This document shows, one piece after another, positions 8,355 to 17,067 of a DNA stretch of 64,000 nucleotides. A program made the translations under genes and the position numbers. The notes beneath the pieces were generated by a model. The model did not search any database. It had not been told where the DNA came from and was given only the letters and a program-made list of their open reading frames with translations. The DNA comes from Mucilaginibacter flavidus. Lineage in GTDB: Bacteria > Bacteroidota > Bacteroidia > Sphingobacteriales > Sphingobacteriaceae. Where the stretch lies: the NCBI RefSeq assembly GCF_024055575.1, contig NZ_JAMXOE010000026.1, positions 26,025 through 90,024 of the forward strand. Reading direction: 5' to 3'. How positions within the stretch are numbered: the first letter of the stretch is position 1; each line of letters starts with the position of its first letter.

Positions 8355-9212
8355 ATGAGACAGCTCAAGATAACCCAGTCCATAACTAACCGCGAAACCC
8401 AATCGTTAGATAAATATTTAACGGAAATTGGTAAGGTCGATCTTATCTCTGCACAGGAAGAAGTTATCCTGGCACAAAAAATACGTGATGGCGACCAGGC
8501 AGCATTGGAACGTTTAACTAAAGCAAATTTACGTTTCGTGGTATCGGTAGCTAAGCAATACCAAAACCAGGGCATCACCCTGGGCGATTTAATTAACGAG
8601 GGCAACCTTGGTTTAATTAAGGCAGCAAAACGTTTTGACGAAACCAAAGGCTTTAAATTTATATCATATGCCGTTTGGTGGATACGTCAGTCTATCATAT
8701 CGGCTATATCTGACCAATCGCGTTCGGTGCGTTTGCCGCTTAACCAAATTGGAACGCTAAGCAAAATAAGGAAAGTACAATCGCAGTTAGAGCAGGAGTT
8801 TGAGCGCGACCCTACGCCGGAAGAACTTGCCGAAACACTGGAAACCACCGTTGAAAAAATTGCCGATTCATTAAGAAACTCAGGCAGGCAGCTATCTATC
8901 GATGCACCTTTTCAACAGGGCGAAGAAGGCACATTGCTAGACGTTATGCAAAATAACGAACCGGGTACCGACAGTTCGCTGATACACGATTCGCTTGCTA
9001 CCGAGCTAAACCGCTCGTTATCAAAATTAGGCGAGCGTGACCGCGAAGTGCTGGTATTGTTTTACGGCTTAGGCAACAACCATACCCACACGCTCGAAGA
9101 AATTGGCGAAAAATTTATCCTTACCCGCGAGCGGGTTCGCCAGATAAAGGATAAAGCTTTGCAGCGGATCAAGCAATCATCTCGCAGCGGAGCATTGCAA
9201 TCGTATTTGTAG
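8355..9212 (+). CDS. rpoD: RpoD-type sigma-70 factor
   Basis: 285-aa sigma factor with the compact Bacteroidota layout: a short 1.2 region (DKYLTEIGKVDLISAQEEVILAQ), region 2 (ALERLTKANLRFVVSVAKQY, GDLINEGNLGLIKAAKRFD, FISYAVWWIRQSI), region 3 (VRLPLNQIGTLSKI, then DAPFQQGEEGTLLD) and region 4 with the helix-turn-helix LTRERVRQIKDKAL at about 255-268. It recognises TAnnTTTG/TTG promoters if it is the housekeeping factor. Region 2.4 to 3.0 and the linker (SIISAISDQSRSV, GNNHTHTLEEIGEKFIL) look somewhat divergent from what I recall of the main copy in relatives, so it may be a second RpoD paralogue. It is monocistronic, with a perfect palindromic terminator. Confidence 0.9.
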   Translation: MRQLKITQSITNRETQSLDKYLTEIGKVDLISAQEEVILAQKIRDGDQAALERLTKANLRFVVSVAKQYQNQGITLGDLINEGNLGLIKAAKRFDETKGFKFISYAVWWIRQSIISAISDQSRSVRLPLNQIGTLSKIRKVQSQLEQEFERDPTPEELAETLETTVEKIADSLRNSGRQLSIDAPFQQGEEGTLLDVMQNNEPGTDSSLIHDSLATELNRSLSKLGERDREVLVLFYGLGNNHTHTLEEIGEKFILTRERVRQIKDKALQRIKQSSRSGALQSYL

Positions 9213-9238
9213 GCAAAATTTTGTGAATAATATTTACC

Positions 9239-9267
9239 AAAGCCTGTGAATTCACAGGCTTTTTTTA
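9239..9267 (+). terminator. Rho-independent terminator after rpoD
   Basis: Perfect 20-bp palindrome AGCCTGTGAATTCACAGGCT at 9241-9260 with no fixed loop, followed by seven T. Confidence 0.9.
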
Positions 9268-9570
9268 TTTTACTGACTACAATGTTTTTTCAAGTAATTT
9301 CAACTTAACCGACCGGTAGTAGCCTTAAGTGCCACACTAATTGAAGGCACAGCAAGATATATCACCGTGGTATCCATTGATATCAATAACGTAGGCAGGG
9401 CCAGCACGGCGAGGGCTATCCACTCTTTGGTTCCGGCTTTGGCTGATTGGTTGGTTTGCATCTATCAAAAGTACCATCTGCAATGTAATAACACGCGGTG
9501 AGAGTGTGCCGACATGGGGCGGCGATAGTGCCAATAAAATTGCAATAAACTTCGTACCTTTATTCACGAA
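9268..9570. other. Gene-free stretch between rpoD and the next small gene
   Basis: About 300 bp. An opposite-strand frame (9337-9597) has no recognisable protein features and overlaps the next gene's start. A near-consensus -7 box (TACCTTTA) lies just before ATG 9571. Nothing else is seen. Confidence 0.4.
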
Positions 9571-9957
9571 ATGAATATTACCCGGAACAATTATCAACGC
9601 TTATTTTCGAAATGGCTGCTTGCGGCGGTATTGATATTAAGCTTTTTTACCTTTTCGGGGCATGGTATCAGGCAACAACCAAAATTTGCCGCGCAAAAAA
9701 CCGAATTAGTTAGGGCGAATGAAAGTAATGCGGTAAGAACAATTACTTTCAGCAGGGCTTTAAAGCAAATACCATTAGGTCTTAGGCCCTCTGCTATTTT
9801 TTCTGCTCGAGTAATTAGCCTTGCCCAAATTCATGGCGTGCTGGCAAAAACGCGGTTTATAAATTGCCAATATCGCACTAGACCGCCTGCCGTCTTTTTT
9901 TACCAGCATAAAACCATCCCCAATAATAACGGCGACGAACCCATCGCGTTAGCATAA
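9571..9957 (+). CDS. Small membrane-anchored hypothetical protein (128 aa)
   Basis: 128 aa with one hydrophobic segment near the N-terminus (WLLAAVLILSFFTFSG, about 15-30) and a basic, Arg-rich exterior domain (RTITFSRALKQIPLGLRPS). The family is not recognised. A TACCTTTA box seven bases before the ATG is one base off the -7 consensus and would give a nearly leaderless mRNA. It could be a single-pass envelope protein. Confidence that it is a gene rests on the hydrophobic signal segment and the promoter-like box. Confidence 0.5.
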   Translation: MNITRNNYQRLFSKWLLAAVLILSFFTFSGHGIRQQPKFAAQKTELVRANESNAVRTITFSRALKQIPLGLRPSAIFSARVISLAQIHGVLAKTRFINCQYRTRPPAVFFYQHKTIPNNNGDEPIALA

Positions 9958-10050
9958 TACCACCCTCTTTGCCGCTAAACGCGGCACAATCAATTTATTT
10001 CATTACAGATGCCCGTTAACATACGGCACATTTTTAATATTCGGTATATT

Positions 10051-10248
10051 ATGAAACATTTCAAAAAGGTGTTAAGGCTTTGCGCTTTAAGTCTTTTTTT
10101 GGCGCTTGCCTTAGCAGGCATGAGCATATTTGGGGTTCCTCCCACGCTAAACAGAGACAGGAAAATATTTGCAGATAAAGAATGGGTTATGGAGCAAAAC
10201 GAAAAAACCAATTCGGAAGAGAGCGGGGCGGAAAAATTAAAGTTTTAA
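10051..10248 (+). CDS. Small single-pass membrane protein (65 aa)
   Basis: Starts at ATG 10051 (MKHFKKVLRLCALSLFLALA); an in-frame ATG at 10009 would add 14 residues before an otherwise normal basic, Leu-rich signal/anchor segment. After the anchor comes GMSIFGVPPTLNRDRKIFADKEW, then a charged, Glu/Lys-rich tail. I do not recognise the function. It follows the previous small membrane protein by 93 bp and may be co-transcribed. Short proteins of this form are common in Sphingobacteriaceae. Confidence 0.5.
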   Translation: MKHFKKVLRLCALSLFLALALAGMSIFGVPPTLNRDRKIFADKEWVMEQNEKTNSEESGAEKLKF

Positions 10249-10401
10249 ATATTTACTCATTTTAATCCCTGAGATAGCGCAGAAGGCACAAAGAGGTAGA
10301 AAAAATCTTTGTAGACTCTGTGCGTTCTCAGTGCCGTCTGTGGCTATTTTTTACCTCCACGGTTGTCATTCTATGTTAATTTTAATCTCCATATTTATAA
10401 G

Positions 10402-11010
10402 ATGAAAAAATACTATATCCTTATCACCCTGTTTTTTATTGGGCTAATCGGTTCGGCAATTGCGCCGCACGATTATTTTACCTGGATACTGGAAGTTTTC
10501 CCGGCTATTATTGGTTTTGTTATCCTTGCCCTAACTTTTAAGGGGTTCAGGTTTAGTTATTTAACTTACTGTTTTATACTCATACATTGTTTTATTCTAT
10601 TCGTAGGCGGGCATTATACTTACGCCCAGGTTCCATTATTTAACTGGGTTAAAGACGTTTTCCATCAAAGCCGCAATAATTATGATAAGCTTGGCCACTT
10701 TGCCCAGGGCTTTATTCCCGCCATGATAGTTCGCGAGATTTACATCCGGAAAAACATTATTCAAAAAAAATCGTGGATGCCATTTTTAACGGTGGTAGTT
10801 TGTATGGCCATCAGCATGTGTTATGAATTTTTGGAATGGTTTGTTTCGATTGCTTCCGGTTCGTCGGGCGATTCGTTTTTAGGTACCCAGGGCGATGTTT
10901 GGGACACGCAATCAGATATGCTTTTTGCAACTATCGGCGCTATTTGCATGGTTGTTTTTATGTCGAAATTGCAGGATAAAAATATAAACCTTTTAACAAA
11001 AACAATTTAG
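10402..11010 (+). CDS. DUF2238 / YjdF-like membrane protein
   Basis: 202-aa polytopic membrane protein matching the YjdF (DUF2238) family: GGHYTYAQVPLFNW, NNYDKLGHFAQGFIPAMIVREI, MCYEFLEWF and GTQGDVWDTQSDML, with five or six hydrophobic segments. The start is taken at ATG 10402 (MKKYYILITLFFIGLIG), 13 codons into the longer frame, because the upstream extension is polar and lacks a promoter. No biochemical function is established for the family. It is placed directly before the photolyase-like gene (41-bp gap), so the two may be co-transcribed. Confidence 0.85.
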   Translation: MKKYYILITLFFIGLIGSAIAPHDYFTWILEVFPAIIGFVILALTFKGFRFSYLTYCFILIHCFILFVGGHYTYAQVPLFNWVKDVFHQSRNNYDKLGHFAQGFIPAMIVREIYIRKNIIQKKSWMPFLTVVVCMAISMCYEFLEWFVSIASGSSGDSFLGTQGDVWDTQSDMLFATIGAICMVVFMSKLQDKNINLLTKTI

Positions 11011-11050
11011 TCGGAAAAACAAATGGCTTATACACTACCAATTTTATAAC

Positions 11051-12553
11051 ATGGATTTAAATGGTGCTACGTTAGTATTCCCTCATCAATTATTTAAACA
11101 GCATCCCGCAGTAAATCCCGACCGCCCCGTTTACCTGGTGGAGGAAACTTTATTTTTCAATCAATATAATTTCAACAAGAAAAAGTTGATGCTGCATCGT
11201 GCCTCGATGAAATGGTACGCGCGTTACCTATCTGAAAAAAACATAGTTGTAAATTATATCGATGCAAGCAGCAATCTGTCTGACGTCAGGTTGTTACTGC
11301 ATGACCTCTCGCGTAAGGGTATAAATCAAATATTTTACGCTGATGCTGCCGATAACTGGCTAAACAGCCGGATACTCCGGGAATGTAAAAAGCTAAAAAT
11401 AGACGTTAGAACGTATAAATCGCCTAACTTTTTAAACGCCGCCGGGGAGGTTGCCGGATTTTTCGATGAACAAAAAACTTATTTCCAGACAGATTTTTAC
11501 AAAAACCAGCGTAAGCTGCGGAAAATACTTTTGGAAGGAGCTGAACAGCCTGTTGGCGGCAAGTGGACTTATGATGTCGATAATCGCCTTAAATTTCCGA
11601 AAAACGGTGCGGTGCCTTTACTTGAAGTGCCCGCTGACAACGAATTTACTATCGCGGCTAAGACATGGGTCGATAAAAACTTCCCAAACAATTACGGTGC
11701 CACCACATCGCCATTCGGCAATATTGGCGGATTTTATCCAACAAATTTTGCCGACGCAGAAAAATGGCTTGAGGATTTTTTAAGCCACCGACTGGCTAAC
11801 TTCGGCATTTATGAAGACGCAATGGTTGCCAACGAAAGTTTCCTGTACCATTCCATACTTACACCAATGCTTAATATCGGGCTACTTAACCCGCAGCAAA
11901 TAATCGACAAAGCGTTGCAGGCAGCCTCAGATAATGAAATACCGCTTAATTCGTTGGAAGGCTTCATCAGGCAGGTATTAGGCTGGCGCGAATTTGTACA
12001 TATTGTGTATGAACGGGAAGGAAGTAAACAGCGCACTAAGAGTTTTTGGAAATTTACACGCAAAATTCCAAAAATGTTTTGGACCGGAACAACCGGCATA
12101 TCGCCTGTGGATACAGTAATAAAAAAAGTACTGGCAACTGGCTATTCCCATCACATTGAACGCCTGATGGTTATGGGGAATTTTATGCTACTGTGTGAAT
12201 TTGACCCAGACGATGTTTACCGCTGGTTTATGGAAATGTATATTGATGCCTACGATTGGGTGATGGTACCCAACGTTTATGGGATGACCCAATTTGCTGA
12301 TGGCGGGCTTATGATGACCAAACCATACATTAGCGGCAGCAATTACCTGATGAAAATGGGCGATTGGAAAAAGGGCCCCTGGCAGGATACCTGGGACGGT
12401 TTGTTCTGGCGGTTTATGCATGTTCACCGCAATTTTTTTTTACAAAACCCACGCCTTGGTATGCTCATCAAAACTTTTGATAAAATGCCTGCAGATAAAA
12501 AAAATACGCATTTAAATAATGCTGAACGGTTTTTGACACTTCTAAATAAATGA
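11051..12553 (+). CDS. PhrB/CryB-type photolyase-cryptochrome family protein lacking the Fe-S cysteines
   Basis: 500 aa matching the iron-sulfur bacterial cryptochrome/photolyase (FeS-BCP, PhrB) family, whose characterised members repair (6-4) photoproducts with FAD and light. The N-terminal Rossmann-like antenna domain begins ATLVFPHQLFKQHP. The C-terminal FAD domain has LEGFIRQVLGWREFVH, the double His of YSHHIERLMVMGNFML (about 364-365), YDWVMVPNVYGMTQFADGG and LFWRFMHVHRNFF. In PhrB four Cys bind a 4Fe-4S cluster near the C-terminus; here the corresponding stretch reads KMGDWKKGPWQDTWDGLFW without Cys, and the whole protein has only two Cys (about 112 and 379). It should therefore fold without the cluster. 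Repair activity is likely but inferred. Confidence 0.85.
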   Translation: MDLNGATLVFPHQLFKQHPAVNPDRPVYLVEETLFFNQYNFNKKKLMLHRASMKWYARYLSEKNIVVNYIDASSNLSDVRLLLHDLSRKGINQIFYADAADNWLNSRILRECKKLKIDVRTYKSPNFLNAAGEVAGFFDEQKTYFQTDFYKNQRKLRKILLEGAEQPVGGKWTYDVDNRLKFPKNGAVPLLEVPADNEFTIAAKTWVDKNFPNNYGATTSPFGNIGGFYPTNFADAEKWLEDFLSHRLANFGIYEDAMVANESFLYHSILTPMLNIGLLNPQQIIDKALQAASDNEIPLNSLEGFIRQVLGWREFVHIVYEREGSKQRTKSFWKFTRKIPKMFWTGTTGISPVDTVIKKVLATGYSHHIERLMVMGNFMLLCEFDPDDVYRWFMEMYIDAYDWVMVPNVYGMTQFADGGLMMTKPYISGSNYLMKMGDWKKGPWQDTWDGLFWRFMHVHRNFFLQNPRLGMLIKTFDKMPADKKNTHLNNAERFLTLLNK

Positions 12554-12656
12554 TGGCTTTTTTGTTGATCAAAAGCCTTTTCCAAATAAAGTTGTAGTTA
12601 CAAAGGCAATATCATAGTTTTAGCTATAATTAAACTGACCCATTAATAAATCAGAC

Positions 12657-14216
12657 ATGAAACACAATTACTTCAAAACCATTTTTGCGGCGCTTATGCT
12701 GGCAAGCGTAAGCCTTTACGCCCAACAGGAAGCTGTTGACACCGCCGCATTCGGCAAAATCAGGCGGGCCGAGATGTCAAACTCGCATATTCCGTCTATC
12801 GCTCACTATATTACTGACGTTTCGGGACCGAGGCTAACCAATTCGCCAGGTTACAAGCGCGCAGGCATGTGGGCCGTGGAAACCATGAAAAAATGGGGCA
12901 TGACAAATGCTGCCATGGAGCCTTGGGGCGATTTTGGCAAAGGCTGGGAAATACAGGATTTCAGCATATCATTTAAAGCGCCTTATTCACAATCGATAAT
13001 TGCTTATCCTGAGCCATGGAGTGGCAACACTAATGGCGAGATACATGGCGAGGTGGTGGTACTACCAGCTGCAAATGCTATGGATACCGCTTATATTATC
13101 AAACACGCTGCTGATTTTAAGGGAAAATTTGTTTTGATAGCAGGCGGCGCGCCAAGCTACGAGCAGGATTATAAACCTTCATCAGAGCGCCTGGCTGATA
13201 CAGCCCTGGCTAACATGAAGGATACCTACATGCTGAGCAGGGAAATGCTGGAAGGCTTTATAAAATATTTTAATACTATTGCCCGGGTGCCGATACTTAT
13301 CCAGCAATCGGGCGCATTGGCAATTTTGACCACCGGCGGCGAAAACCGTAACGGGACCGTTTTTGTACAGGGCCTTATCGGTTACAAAACCAACAGCGAA
13401 AAAAGCGTGGTAAAGGTTGCTATATCATCCGAAGATGCGCAACGCATTAAACGCTTACTGGCATCTGGCCAAAAGGTTGAACTAAACTTGAATGTAAAAG
13501 CAAAGTTTAACGATTCAGACATAAAAGGTTATAATGTAGTAGGCGAAATCCAGGGAACTGATCCAAAGCTTAAATCGCAACTGGTGATGCTGGGCGGCCA
13601 TATGGACGCCTGGGCTTCGTCAACCGGCGCAACTGATAACGGTGCGGGCTGTATTGTAATGCTTGAGGCTGTCCGCCTGCTTGATTCGTTGGGTTTAAAA
13701 CCAAAACGCACTATCCGAATAGCATTATGGGGTGGCGAAGAACAGGGTTTGCTGGGCTCATACGGCTACGTAAAAAACCATTACCGTGGCACCGACATGG
13801 TTTTAAAACCTGAGGCTGCAAAAGTATCGGCGTATTTCAACCTTGACAATGGTACCGGTAAAATCCGCGGTATTTTCGCACAGGGTAATACTGCCATTGC
13901 TCCAATTTTCCAGGAATGGTTTAAACCGTTTGCCGATCTCGGCGCCAGCACCGTTACCTTGAAAAACACCGGCTCAACCGACCATCTTTCGTTCGATTGG
14001 GCAGGTATTCCGGGGTTCCAGTTCATCCAGGATCCGATAGATTACGAAACCCGCACACACCATAGCAATATGGACAACTACGACCACCTTAAAATAGAAG
14101 ACCTTAAACAAGCTGCTGTAATTGTAGCATCATTTGTTTACCAGGCAAGTATGCGGCCTGATATGTTGCCGCGCAAAGCTCCTGAGAAAGGAACATTTGT
14201 GTTTGATGGATTATAA
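12657..14216 (+). CDS. M28 family zinc peptidase, exported (paralogue)
   Basis: 519 aa with a clean signal peptide (MKHNYFKTIFAALMLASVSL, then YAQ). Zinc-site residues are visible: GGHMDAW (His about 313), TDNGAG (Asp about 325), GGEEQGL (Glu about 359-360), LDNGTG (Asp about 395) and THHSNMD (His about 466). A PA-like insert occupies about 110-290. It aligns end to end in motif order with the peptidase at 234-1796, so the two are paralogues with diverged mid regions. The role is probably terminal peptide degradation in the periplasm. It ends at a bidirectional terminator shared with the convergent ferritin-like gene. Confidence 0.92.
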   Translation: MKHNYFKTIFAALMLASVSLYAQQEAVDTAAFGKIRRAEMSNSHIPSIAHYITDVSGPRLTNSPGYKRAGMWAVETMKKWGMTNAAMEPWGDFGKGWEIQDFSISFKAPYSQSIIAYPEPWSGNTNGEIHGEVVVLPAANAMDTAYIIKHAADFKGKFVLIAGGAPSYEQDYKPSSERLADTALANMKDTYMLSREMLEGFIKYFNTIARVPILIQQSGALAILTTGGENRNGTVFVQGLIGYKTNSEKSVVKVAISSEDAQRIKRLLASGQKVELNLNVKAKFNDSDIKGYNVVGEIQGTDPKLKSQLVMLGGHMDAWASSTGATDNGAGCIVMLEAVRLLDSLGLKPKRTIRIALWGGEEQGLLGSYGYVKNHYRGTDMVLKPEAAKVSAYFNLDNGTGKIRGIFAQGNTAIAPIFQEWFKPFADLGASTVTLKNTGSTDHLSFDWAGIPGFQFIQDPIDYETRTHHSNMDNYDHLKIEDLKQAAVIVASFVYQASMRPDMLPRKAPEKGTFVFDGL

Positions 14217-14238
14217 TATCAGCTTGCGATAGCAAATA

Positions 14239-14275
14239 AAAAGCCGCCTTGCAATAACTGCAGGCGGCTTTTTGT
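14239..14275. terminator. Bidirectional terminator between peptidase and ferritin-like gene
   Basis: Stem AAAAGCCGCCT / AGGCGGCTTTT with T runs on both strands, between convergent genes. Confidence 0.85.
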
Positions 14276-14292
14276 TTATTTAGTTTGTTTTG

Positions 14293-14838
14293 TTATTCTG
14301 CAGCAGCAGCTTCGTTCACCATGCTTTCTGCAGCCTGGGTTAAAGCTTCGTCTGTGGCTTTTTCGTTATCAAGGGTTTGTTGTAACAGGTCAGCCACTTT
14401 GGTATGACCCATAGTTTGTGCAAACGTGCGTAATGACCCGTATGTTGCAATTTCATAATGTTCAACTTTTTGAGCTGCTAATATCAAGCCGGCATCGCGG
14501 GTATGGGTACCTTTGTCCGTGTCTTCGATAATACTGGTAGCTTCAGCAAGCAGGCCTTCCATGGCATCACATTTTTTCGCTACGGCTTTTTCGTCAAGCA
14601 GTGCAAATACCTGCTCCAGCGTTTCAACATGTGTTTGTGTTTCCTGGGTGTGTTTTTCAAAAGCTGCAGCTAAATCGCTGCTGGTTGCGGCTTTTTGCAT
14701 TTTAGGCAGGGCCTTTACAAGGTGTTTCTCGGCCCAGTAAATGTCTTTAAGTTCGTCAACAAAGAATTTGTGAAATTCTGAGTCATCCATTTTACCGGTT
14801 AAACCGGCAGGTTTTGTGTTTGCTGTTTTAGTAGCCAT
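14293..14838 (-). CDS. YciE/YciF ferritin-like protein (DUF892)
   Basis: 181 aa. An Ala/Thr/Lys-rich N-terminal tail is followed by a four-helix DUF892 domain: FFVDELKDIYWAEKHLVKAL (about 26-45), EKHTQETQTHVETLEQVF, AAQKVEHYEIATYGSLRTFA and DNEKATDEALTQ. Metal-binding Glu/His of this ferritin-like fold are present (ELKDIYWAE, THVETLE, EHYEI, NEKATDE). Family members are stress-induced (osmotic, oxidative, desiccation), with poorly known chemistry. It stands alone and faces the M28 gene across a shared terminator. It carries no signal peptide, so it should be cytosolic. Confidence 0.88.
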   Translation of the reverse strand: MATKTANTKPAGLTGKMDDSEFHKFFVDELKDIYWAEKHLVKALPKMQKAATSSDLAAAFEKHTQETQTHVETLEQVFALLDEKAVAKKCDAMEGLLAEATSIIEDTDKGTHTRDAGLILAAQKVEHYEIATYGSLRTFAQTMGHTKVADLLQQTLDNEKATDEALTQAAESMVNEAAAAE

Positions 14839-15086
14839 GTTTTTTAGTTTTAAATAGATGTATGTGTAAATTAAGCAACCAGAATAATAATTCTTTGTTT
14901 TAACTTTTAATATATTTTATTTCTAATTAACTTACTTCACTCATATACTATACAACTACATTAACTCAAACCAGCATAGAGTGCTTTGTTTTTTTTAACA
15001 AAAACCGTTAGTTTTTAAAATATCACTGTATCGTTATGCGTTTTTTATTCGTAATGTGTAGTATAAATTATTTGTAACTATTAATT

Positions 15087-15806
15087 ATGAAAAACTTTAA
15101 AAACACTTCGAAAAGATTAGTGGCGGGGCTTTTTGCTGTTTGCTTATTATCGTTAACGCTATCATCCTGTCTGAAAGACCATAGCACAGTACCTGCGACC
15201 CCAGTGGCATTGCTAAGTGTTATACAGGACTCACCAGGCCAGACACCGTTGGATTTCACACTTGATGGTATGCGCGTAAACGCCAACCAGATAGTGTATG
15301 GCGGTGGACTTGACTACTTCAGGGCCTATGTGGGTAACAGGACAGCAGCTTTCACGCGGTCGGGAACAGGAAGCACTATTTTTAGCGATACTTTAACCCT
15401 CAAACAAAACTTTGCCTATACACTTTGCCTTGTAGGCAAATCGGCTACCCCAGGTTTCCTTGTTTTAACCGATGCCATCACTCAGCCTGCATCAGGCAGC
15501 GCTAACTTAAGGTTTGTAAATCTTAGCCCGGATGCCCCCGCAGTTGATCTTGCAGTAAAAGACGGTGCTGTACTGGTAGCAAATAAAGGCTTTAAAGGAT
15601 TTTCAAATTTTTCACCAATAGTGGGCAAAACTTACACATTTGAAATAAGGCAGGCAGGCACAAACACTGTGTTGACTACATTAACCAACGTAAGCATTAA
15701 CAGCGGTTATGTTTACACCATTTACCTGCGTGGACTTGCAGGTGCTACCGATGCTACCAAATTGACTGCTGATTTAATTACAAACGCTTACCCAAGCTTA
15801 AACTAA
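15087..15806 (+). CDS. DUF4397 lipoprotein
   Basis: 239-aa predicted lipoprotein. The basic N-terminus and hydrophobic core (LVAGLFAVCLLSLTL) end in the lipobox LSSC (Cys about 28). The mature part has the DUF4397 beta-sandwich marks: SGSANLRFVNLSPDAPAVDLAV, KGFSNFSPIVGKTYTFEIR, VSINSGYVYTIYLRGL. This domain is common in surface or periplasmic proteins of Bacteroidota and has no assigned activity. A terminator lies 25 bp after the stop, so the gene is monocistronic. Upstream is about 250 bp of AT-rich DNA without a clear TAnnTTTG box. Confidence 0.88.
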   Translation: MKNFKNTSKRLVAGLFAVCLLSLTLSSCLKDHSTVPATPVALLSVIQDSPGQTPLDFTLDGMRVNANQIVYGGGLDYFRAYVGNRTAAFTRSGTGSTIFSDTLTLKQNFAYTLCLVGKSATPGFLVLTDAITQPASGSANLRFVNLSPDAPAVDLAVKDGAVLVANKGFKGFSNFSPIVGKTYTFEIRQAGTNTVLTTLTNVSINSGYVYTIYLRGLAGATDATKLTADLITNAYPSLN

Positions 15807-15831
15807 TATTAACTACCTAAAGTTCACTTTA

Positions 15832-15866
15832 AGAGACCCTCCCGGAAAAGGCGGGTCTCTTTTTTG
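15832..15866. terminator. Rho-independent terminator after DUF4397 gene
   Basis: Stem AGAGACCC / GGGTCTCT with an inner CCC..GGC extension, then TTTTTT; it ends 5 bp before the stop of the convergent acyltransferase gene. Confidence 0.85.
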
Positions 15867-15870
15867 CAGG

Positions 15871-16935
15871 CTAATTTACACCCGTTAAATATCGGCCAAA
15901 AGGTAATAGCTTAATTACGCGTAAAATCAATATCGACATCAATAATACCGCTAAAACAGTAACCGGCACACCCCATACAGGAGATGTTCTTGCTATATTC
16001 ATATTTGTTCTTTCCAAAAACAATACTAATAGTGGATGAATCAGGTATATTCCAAAGCTATAGTCAGAAATTAGTTGCACAATTGACGTAACAGAATTTG
16101 ACACAGGCATACGAACGTGTTTAACAAAAACAAAAACTCCGGCAGCCATCATGGCCACATTTACGCTGGCGTATTCATAAAAAATAGCATTGAGAGCTCC
16201 GGTATGTACCGACCAAAAATAAGTGCCCAAAAAAGTAATTAAAAACCCGGCAAAAAAAATCGCAGCAGCATAAGTCTTTACCCGTTTTGTGTTAAATGTT
16301 TGTATGGTTAAATAATGACCTAAAATAAAATACCCGATGTAACCGGGGAAATTAATGAATAGCGATGTAATCCCCATTTTGTTTAGAATGGGCGCATTTA
16401 ACAACAGCCCCGCCAACCATAAAATTAAATAATATGATATATCGGCGGGCAATGCGTGTTTTATCCATTTGCTAATAATTGGCGTTGCCAGGTAAATGCC
16501 GATAAGCACGTATACAAACCACAGGTGGAAATAAGCGCCATTGATAGCAGACAATACAATTAATTTGAAAATTTGCCCGCTTCCAAGTAAACCCTGGTCA
16601 ATTATATTAAACAGTATAAAAACCGCTGTCCAAAATGCAAACGACGGAATGATTCTTGTCGCCCTTTTTCGGAGAAACTCACCGGTTGAATAAGTTTTGG
16701 GTAAAATCAAACTTCCGGAAACCATAATAAATATTGGCACAGAACATCTTGATATTGAATCGTAAAAATTTCCCGTCCACCAGTTTATATCCGGGTTAAT
16801 GGAAAAATTACTTATTGCGCTGCTGCAATGGATGGTAACTACTAAAATGATGGCTAATGCCCTTAAAAAGTCGGGCCAAAATAAATGGGATCGCTTACTT
16901 TCCAAATCAGATCTTATCACATGGTGAATGTACAA
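15871..16935 (-). CDS. Acyltransferase 3 family membrane protein
   Basis: 354-aa polytopic membrane protein of the acyltransferase-3 family (WecH/OafA-like), about ten helices. The key start motif is FLRALAIILVVTIHCSSAI (about 23-41) with the conserved His in TIH; further marks are SRCSVPIFIMVSGSL, RIIPSFAFWT, HLWFVYVLIGIYLATPI and ISDYSFGIYLIHPLLV. Such proteins transfer acetyl or succinyl groups to surface polysaccharides, lipids or small molecules from cytosolic acyl-CoA. No glycan cluster is adjacent, so the acceptor cannot be guessed. It converges on the DUF4397 gene. Confidence 0.88.
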   Translation of the reverse strand: MYIHHVIRSDLESKRSHLFWPDFLRALAIILVVTIHCSSAISNFSINPDINWWTGNFYDSISRCSVPIFIMVSGSLILPKTYSTGEFLRKRATRIIPSFAFWTAVFILFNIIDQGLLGSGQIFKLIVLSAINGAYFHLWFVYVLIGIYLATPIISKWIKHALPADISYYLILWLAGLLLNAPILNKMGITSLFINFPGYIGYFILGHYLTIQTFNTKRVKTYAAAIFFAGFLITFLGTYFWSVHTGALNAIFYEYASVNVAMMAAGVFVFVKHVRMPVSNSVTSIVQLISDYSFGIYLIHPLLVLFLERTNMNIARTSPVWGVPVTVLAVLLMSILILRVIKLLPFGRYLTGVN

Positions 16936-17067
16936 AAGAAATGTTAACCGAAAAGTTTATCATCCTCGCAGCATTGTAGATTAATTAAGTGGTGAGTGTA
17001 ACAATTTTGATCCGATATTAAATAAACAGTTAAAATTTCGTCATATTTAGTTAGTTAATAACCAGCT

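Noticed and set aside
9337..9597. 86-codon minus-strand frame after rpoD
   Set aside because: No recognisable motif, no promoter, and overlap with the start of the gene at 9571.
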